From contig JAJUGM010000065.1 of the NCBI GenBank assembly GCA_029268165.1, forward strand, positions 1 through 11,148: a stretch of 11,148 nt of DNA, written 5' to 3'. Shown here piece by piece: positions 6,354-11,148 of the stretch. The number at the start of each line of letters is the position of its first letter. The first letter of the stretch is position 1. Below the pieces are notes generated by a model. That model ran no database searches. It was given only the letters and a program-made list of their open reading frames with translations, and had not been told where the DNA came from. The translations under genes were made by a program, and so were the position numbers. Source of the DNA: Bacteroidota bacterium. GTDB lineage: Bacteria > Bacteroidota > Bacteroidia > Bacteroidales > UBA10428.

Positions 6354-7508
6354 ATGATCAATCATCAGATATCAAATGGTAAGATTCCCGATTTTGTGGT
6401 TGAGTTTTTAGTTCAGCCAGATCAGTTCACAAAGGAAAATGAACTGAAAAAATGGTTAAGTGAAAATCCCTGTAACCTGAAACTTTTCTATGAATATCTT
6501 GATATCTGGCAGGGAACAATAAAGGCAGGAAGTCAGTATTATAATGTAGGCGCTGCCTGGAACAGGGTGCGCAATTCAATTAAAATTTCTGATATTAAAA
6601 AAGGAATGCCTCAACCTGTTTTCAACCTTTCACCTGTTTTTTATAGAATTGCAGCAGCTGTTCTTTTGTTTTTTATTATACTGGCCTCTGGCATTTTGCT
6701 CTTTAGAACTTTTATTACACAAAATTTTCGTCTGACAAACAGTGAATACAATGTCCCTTATGGATCACGCTCACAAATGGTTTTACCTGATGGTTCTAAA
6801 GTATGGCTTAATGCAGGTACAAAAATAAAGTTTAACAATCGGTTTGGTTTAAATAACCGTGATCTTTATCTTGAAGGAGAGGCCTATTTTGTTGTCAAAC
6901 CAGCAAAAAAATCTTTTCATGTAATTACCCGTGTCGTTTCAGTTGAGGTTAAAGGCACGGTCTTTAATATAAAGGCTTATGCCGATGAAGATATTGTTGA
7001 AACAACGGTTGAAGAAGGATCAGTCCAGTTATTTTTAAGAAATGATAAAAAGCACGAGAAAGTAATGCTCTATGCCAATCAGAGAGCAATTTATAATATA
7101 ATGAAAGACAAGTTATCAGACAATAAGGTTAAAGAGCATGTTGAAAGAGAAACTGAAAAAAATGCTTTAGTATTGACTGATAATAATGTAATTAAAAATG
7201 TGATTATAGACAAAAAAATAGAACCTGAAATATATACCTCATGGAAAGATGAAAAATGGATTGTTGAACGTGAAGAATTACAACAGCTAGCTAAAAAACT
7301 TGAAAGAAGATATAATGTAAAAGTGTTTTTTAAAGATGAATCCCTCAGAAGTTATGTATTTAGCGGAGTGTTAAGGGATGAAACGCTTGAACAGGTTTTA
7401 AACTATATTAAACTTACAGCTCCTGTGGGGTTTGAAATAAAGAACAACCAGGTTACCTTATTTGAAAATAGCATTTTGAAATCACAGCTGAAACAGATAA
7501 AAAATTAA
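6354..7508 (+). CDS. FecR family anti-sigma factor, first copy
   Basis: A 384-aa single-pass membrane protein that in FecIR-type systems relays a signal from an outer-membrane receptor to the ECF sigma factor. Residues 1-95 form the cytoplasmic N-terminal part (sigma-binding, with the conserved YEYLDIWQ at 46-53). A membrane helix spans about 98-120. The periplasmic FecR domain (about 130-225) carries the signature VPYGSRSQMVLPDGSKVWLNAGTKIKF and LEGEAYFVV. After a charged linker (about 230-288) comes a C-terminal DUF4974-type domain (about 300-370) with LERRYNVKVFFKDESL and FSGVLRDETLEQVL, which resembles the receptor STN fold. It follows the sigma gene by 18 bases and precedes a second FecR by 179. 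The start at 6354 gives the usual N-terminal length. Confidence 0.93.
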   Translation: MINHQISNGKIPDFVVEFLVQPDQFTKENELKKWLSENPCNLKLFYEYLDIWQGTIKAGSQYYNVGAAWNRVRNSIKISDIKKGMPQPVFNLSPVFYRIAAAVLLFFIILASGILLFRTFITQNFRLTNSEYNVPYGSRSQMVLPDGSKVWLNAGTKIKFNNRFGLNNRDLYLEGEAYFVVKPAKKSFHVITRVVSVEVKGTVFNIKAYADEDIVETTVEEGSVQLFLRNDKKHEKVMLYANQRAIYNIMKDKLSDNKVKEHVERETEKNALVLTDNNVIKNVIIDKKIEPEIYTSWKDEKWIVEREELQQLAKKLERRYNVKVFFKDESLRSYVFSGVLRDETLEQVLNYIKLTAPVGFEIKNNQVTLFENSILKSQLKQIKN

Positions 7509-7687
7509 ATTATCGTTCAACTAATAGATAATCAACAGATATTTAATATACTGGTAATACTTATTAGTGTAATAATTCTTTTCACCCAGCTTTTAAAATT
7601 TATTGTCAAAAATATTTTTAAAAATACTGTCACATTATTTTAATCTAATCAGGTCATAATATTGAATAATTTGAAAATGTAGGCAAG

Positions 7688-8836
7688 TTGAATTATTATG
7701 GTTGTATTATTATTGACCTGATAGTAAAGCTGATTGATTCGTCAATTTCTGAAAAGGAACTGGATGAATTGAGAGCAGTTATTGAGAATAACCCTTATAG
7801 CAAAAGGCTTTTCTGCGAATATATGGATGTATGGCAGTCATCTGTCAAATATAATTCTGAGAAGCGGTATGATGAAAAAATAGCATGGAGCAAATTGAAA
7901 AATAAATTGCGGTTAATTGATAAAAATGTTGCTTCTAACAGGAAGGTTTTTTTACTGTCTTCAGAGTTATTACGAAGGGTGGCTGTCATCATTATTCTTG
8001 TTTTGCTGGTTGGAACAGCAGGTTTCATTGTGCATCACATCAACAAAGAGTCTCTGTCAAAGTCATCAATGACAGAATATGTTGTACCATATGGTTCCAG
8101 ATCAAAGGTTATTTTGCCCGATGGTTCATCAATATGGCTTAATGCAGGAAGCAGGCTTAGTTACAACAGATACTTCAGTCTGAAAAACAGGGATGTGTTT
8201 TTACAGGGCGAAGGTTATTTTGATGTTACTAGAGATAAATTACCATTTAATGTTGTAGTCAATGGTGCAACCATAAAAGTATTAGGGACGGCATTTAATG
8301 TAAAAGCTTATCCAGACGAAAAAGTGATTGAAACCACTGTTACAAGGGGTATGGTGCAGGTCTTCGATAATCAGACAAACAAGGAACAGTCATCCAAAAT
8401 AATATTATATGCTAATCAGAAAGTATCGATAATAAAGCGAAACACTGATGAGGAATACGCCAGCCATAACCCTATCGGCGAGGTTTCACAAGGCAGGGAT
8501 GATAAACCTAATGTACTGAAAATTAAAGAACCTGAACGATATTTTAAAGTTGACCATAACATAGAACCTTCAGTTTATACATCGTGGAAAGATCCGCGGT
8601 GGATAATTGAAAAGGAAGAACTTCATTCGTTAGCAGTTAAACTTGAACGCCGTTATAATGTTGAAATTATGTTCAAAGACGAATCATTAAAGCATTATGT
8701 ATTCAGTGGCATTCTTAAGGATGAAACGCTTGAACAAGTGCTGGAAGCTATTAAACTTACCGCACCAATTAATTATCAGATTATTCAGAAACAAGTGGTA
8801 TTATCAAAGAACAAATTATTTAAATCAACCTTTTAA
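7688..8836 (+). CDS. FecR family anti-sigma factor, second copy, TTG start
   Basis: A tandem paralogue of the preceding FecR, 382 aa. Parts in order: cytoplasmic segment with CEYMDVWQ (43-50), membrane helix about 95-117, FecR domain from YVVPYGSRSKVILPDGSSIWLNAGS (131-155) through about 225, variable linker, and the C-terminal domain with LERRYNVEIMFKDESL and FSGILKDETLEQVL. By hand alignment the C-terminal 70-residue core is identical to the first copy at about 51 positions, whereas the linkers have diverged. There is no ATG in frame before the conserved region: the frame is closed by TAA at 7667-7669, and the first ATG is codon 46, inside YMDVW. TTG at 7688 is the best start. The 179-base gap before it is AT-rich, with a 7-bp inverted repeat (7520-7526 / 7562-7568) and no leftover sigma gene that I can see. 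It may be translated weakly or have its own promoter. Confidence 0.88.
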   Translation: MNYYGCIIIDLIVKLIDSSISEKELDELRAVIENNPYSKRLFCEYMDVWQSSVKYNSEKRYDEKIAWSKLKNKLRLIDKNVASNRKVFLLSSELLRRVAVIIILVLLVGTAGFIVHHINKESLSKSSMTEYVVPYGSRSKVILPDGSSIWLNAGSRLSYNRYFSLKNRDVFLQGEGYFDVTRDKLPFNVVVNGATIKVLGTAFNVKAYPDEKVIETTVTRGMVQVFDNQTNKEQSSKIILYANQKVSIIKRNTDEEYASHNPIGEVSQGRDDKPNVLKIKEPERYFKVDHNIEPSVYTSWKDPRWIIEKEELHSLAVKLERRYNVEIMFKDESLKHYVFSGILKDETLEQVLEAIKLTAPINYQIIQKQVVLSKNKLFKSTF

Positions 8837-8876
8837 ATATCTGTAGCCTATGAAAATAATGGAATAAGAAATAAAA

Positions 8877-8909
8877 AAACTGCAGGATGCTGCGAACACC
8901 CCGCAGTTT
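8877..8909 (+). terminator. Hairpin between the second FecR gene and the SusC gene
   Basis: AAACTGC (8877-8883) and GCAGTTT (8903-8909) are perfect complements around a 19-base loop, 40 bases after the fecR stop and 45 before the receptor start. There is only a weak T-rich tail (TTTAGCTTTATAA), so it could be a partial terminator or attenuator that uncouples receptor expression from the regulators, or a leader structure. Confidence 0.45.
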
Positions 8910-8912
8910 AGC

Positions 8913-8940
8913 TTTATAACATTAATGTAAAACTTATAAA
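8913..8940. promoter_or_regulatory. Possible regulatory palindromes just upstream of the SusC gene
   Basis: TTTATAA (8913-8919) and TTATAAA (8934-8940) are reverse complements, and between them lies the palindrome ACATTAATGT (8919-8928). They are placed where the sigma-dependent promoter of the receptor gene would be expected, 14 bases before its ATG. The region is AT-rich, so chance is a real alternative. Confidence 0.2.
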
Positions 8941-8953
8941 ACCTGACAAATTT

Positions 8954-11148
8954 ATGAAAAAACAAATTATTCTTTGTCTTGTATGGGACAAAAAAGCATT
9001 TACTAAACTATTAATGATCATGAGGCTAACTTTACTTTTAATGATTATTGGAGTTTTTCAGTTACAGGCAACATTGTATTCACAAAATAATCTCTTTACC
9101 ATAAACATGGAAAATACAACCATGCGGACCGTATTCAAAGAGATTGAAAAACAAAGTGATGTGCGCTTTTTTTATAACGATTTGCTGATTAATGTTGATA
9201 AAAACATTACATTAAATGCAGAGAATTTGAAAATCAATGAACTGCTTGATCTTTTGCTGGAAGGTTCAGATCTTACTTATCGTATTATGGAGAATAACCT
9301 TATTTTAATCTCTCCAAAAGCATTGTTACAGCAAAAAAAGGTTACAGGCCGTGTTATTGATGCCTCTACCGGTGAACCATTGCCGGGAGTGAATATTTTG
9401 TTAAAAGGAACCAATATTGGTACGGTTACCAATATTGATGGTGATTATGAAATAATTATCACTTCAGAAGATGCTGTACTGGTATTCTCTTATGTTGGCT
9501 ATTTATCAGAAGAAATTGCCGTTAGCGGTCAGACAAATATTAATGTAAACATGGTGGCAAACATCGAAAAACTAGATGAGATTGTAGTGATTGGATACGG
9601 TACCCTACGTAAAGGAGATTTAACTGCTGCTGTGGCATCAGTAAAATCAGACGATTTTGTTCAGGGGGCTGTCAAGGATGCCGGACAGCTTATACAGGGT
9701 AAGGTGGCTGGCTTATCCATTACAAATCCTTCGGGTGATCCGCTGGCAGGTGTGCAGATTATGTTAAGGGGGAATAGCACTTTAAATGCAAGTACTGCTC
9801 CACTTGTGATTGTTGATGGCATACCCGGAGACCTTAATCTGGTCGCCCCGCAGGACATTGAATCGATAGATGTCCTTAAAGATGGTTCTGCAGCTGCAAT
9901 ATATGGGACACAGGGAAATAACGGGGTAATTTTCGTTACTACCAAAAAAGGTTCTAAAAATCAGGCACTAATTGCAGACTATAGTACTTATATAAGTACA
10001 CAAACCATTTCACGAAAAGCTGATTTCTATACGGCAGATGATTACAGACGCTTAGCTGAACAGGGAATTGACACAACATTGAGCGATTTGGGATATAATA
10101 CCGACTGGCTGGGTGAAATTACCCGTGTGCCGATAAGTTTTATGCATAATCTGAGTGTGAGCGGTGGTACTGAAAACACCAACTATATCGGTTCGGTTAA
10201 CTATACCAATACTCAGGGAATATTCCTCAAGTCAGATATTGAAAAATTAACCGGACGCCTCGATATTACGCATTATATGTTTAAAGGTAAATTATCTGTA
10301 AATGTAGGAATGATTACGGGTATGACAGCTTATTCGGCCATAGATAAAACATACGCATATCGTCAGGCACTGATTCACAATCCTACAGAACCAATCCGTA
10401 ACGAAGACGGAACATGGTATGAAAACCCGTCAAAATTTCAATATGAAAATCCTGTTGCCTTGCTGAAAGAAGCCGGCGGCGACACCAAAGAAAAATATAA
10501 CAGGGTATATGGCGATATTACCGTCAATCCTTTTAAGGGATTAAAGCTAAAAGCTTTAGTATCCCGAAATGCATGGAATCAGACATACGGATATTATGAG
10601 TCATTGAATCACATTTCCAATATCAGGGATAATCAGGGAGGTTTTGCCTCAAGGAGTGCAAGCTCTTCGGAGGATAAACTGCTTGAACTTACGGCTGAAT
10701 ACTCAAGCTCTGTTGGCCTGCACCGGTTTGCTGTTCTTGGTGGATACAGCTACCAGGATCATATTTATGAATATTTTTATTTGGATAATAAAGAATTCCC
10801 AACAGATGTATTCGGGTATAACAATATTGGAGCAGGAAACGGAATTACCGAGGGTACTGCTAACATTTCAAGTACCAAGAATATGTCCAGATTAATAGGA
10901 TTTTTTGGCCGAATCAATTACAACTATAATGAAAAATACTTGTTACAACTTAGCTTGCGCAGAGAAGGCTCTACCAAGTTCGGATCGAATTACCAGTGGG
11001 GATCCTTCCCTGCTGTTCAGGCCGGATGGAGAATTAATGAAGAATCGTTCATGAAGAATATTTCGTTTATAAATAATCTTAAACTGAGAATTGGCTATGG
11101 GATTACAGGCATTGAACCTACTGAGCCATATCTTTCGTTATCTTTACT
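8954..11148 (+). CDS. SusC/RagA-type TonB-dependent outer-membrane receptor with STN signalling domain (3' end outside window)
   Basis: The frame is open from ATG at 8954 to the right edge (731 complete codons); family members are usually 1000-1150 aa, so about the last third is missing. A long Bacteroidota-type signal peptide has its hydrophobic core at about 24-38 and ends near YSQN (42-45). Residues 47-120 form an STN domain (FTINMENTTMRTVFKEIEKQ, RFFYND, LTYRIMENNLILIS), the module that talks to FecR. Residues 129-200 are a carboxypeptidase regulatory-like domain (VTGRVIDASTGEPLPGVNI). The TonB-box region DEIVVIGYG is at 208-216, and the plug runs about 220-335 with GQLIQGKVAGLSI, LRGNSTL, PLVIVDGIPG and the closing GVIFVTTKKG. 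Beta-barrel sequence follows. With the sigma factor and the FecR genes upstream it forms a trans-envelope signalling locus that imports a glycan or peptide; the substrate cannot be told. A SusD-type lipoprotein is expected next. Confidence 0.95.
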   Translation, partial: MKKQIILCLVWDKKAFTKLLMIMRLTLLLMIIGVFQLQATLYSQNNLFTINMENTTMRTVFKEIEKQSDVRFFYNDLLINVDKNITLNAENLKINELLDLLLEGSDLTYRIMENNLILISPKALLQQKKVTGRVIDASTGEPLPGVNILLKGTNIGTVTNIDGDYEIIITSEDAVLVFSYVGYLSEEIAVSGQTNINVNMVANIEKLDEIVVIGYGTLRKGDLTAAVASVKSDDFVQGAVKDAGQLIQGKVAGLSITNPSGDPLAGVQIMLRGNSTLNASTAPLVIVDGIPGDLNLVAPQDIESIDVLKDGSAAAIYGTQGNNGVIFVTTKKGSKNQALIADYSTYISTQTISRKADFYTADDYRRLAEQGIDTTLSDLGYNTDWLGEITRVPISFMHNLSVSGGTENTNYIGSVNYTNTQGIFLKSDIEKLTGRLDITHYMFKGKLSVNVGMITGMTAYSAIDKTYAYRQALIHNPTEPIRNEDGTWYENPSKFQYENPVALLKEAGGDTKEKYNRVYGDITVNPFKGLKLKALVSRNAWNQTYGYYESLNHISNIRDNQGGFASRSASSSEDKLLELTAEYSSSVGLHRFAVLGGYSYQDHIYEYFYLDNKEFPTDVFGYNNIGAGNGITEGTANISSTKNMSRLIGFFGRINYNYNEKYLLQLSLRREGSTKFGSNYQWGSFPAVQAGWRINEESFMKNISFINNLKLRIGYGITGIEPTEPYLSLSL

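Noticed and set aside
7509..7687. Remnant of a second sigma factor between the two FecR genes
   Set aside because: The gap is only 179 bases and no frame shows region 2 or region 4 motifs.
9661..9945. Minus-strand open frame within the receptor plug region
   Set aside because: It is antisense to highly conserved SusC plug motifs, so it is a coding shadow.

Overview
The window reads as chromosome of a low-GC member of the Bacteroidota, most likely an environmental Bacteroidales or Marinilabiliales-type organism. The evidence is an ECF sigma / FecR / SusC signalling locus in the arrangement typical of that phylum, Sec signal peptides ending in A-Q, absence of clear Shine-Dalgarno sites, and a match to the Bacteroidota -7 promoter box (TAnnTTTG). 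No tRNA, rRNA, CRISPR array, transposase or phage gene is visible.

Left part (1-2126). A very AT-rich exported protein runs off the left edge on the minus strand and looks like a Bacteroidota TonB-related/MORN-type protein. A 444-base intergenic stretch with a long imperfect palindrome follows. Then come an exported methionine sulfoxide reductase B (+) and a convergent, exported member of the DNA/RNA non-specific endonuclease family (-). The second protein appears to have lost its catalytic His and Arg, so it may be a pseudo-nuclease.

Middle part (2127-5717). A short (980 aa) DNA polymerase III alpha-type protein is encoded on the minus strand. Its PHP site is degenerate, and it stops after the OB fold, without the tau-binding C-terminus. 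A 61-aa protein of unknown function lies just upstream and is probably co-transcribed. The polymerase gene has a related small intergenic hairpin on each side, and a second type of hairpin, in two copies, follows its 3' end. In front of the small gene sits a striking operator-like element: two adjacent GATTA-N5-TAATC palindromes that together form a perfect 15-bp inverted repeat. This would fit tight, possibly damage-responsive, control of an accessory polymerase operon, but that is inference.

Right part (5718-11148). A trans-envelope signalling locus is read on the plus strand. It holds an ECF sigma factor, two tandem paralogous FecR-type anti-sigma factors, and the N-terminal two thirds or so of a SusC/RagA TonB-dependent receptor with an N-terminal STN signalling domain. 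By the FecA-FecR-FecI model, substrate binding by the receptor is passed through its STN domain to the periplasmic FecR domain, which frees or activates the sigma factor to transcribe the uptake genes; a SusD-type lipoprotein would be expected beyond the right edge. The unusual point is two FecR proteins for one visible sigma factor, the second starting at a TTG codon. No wholly new system is evident. The best leads are the degenerate nuclease, the tandem operator ahead of the polymerase operon, and the doubled anti-sigma factor.
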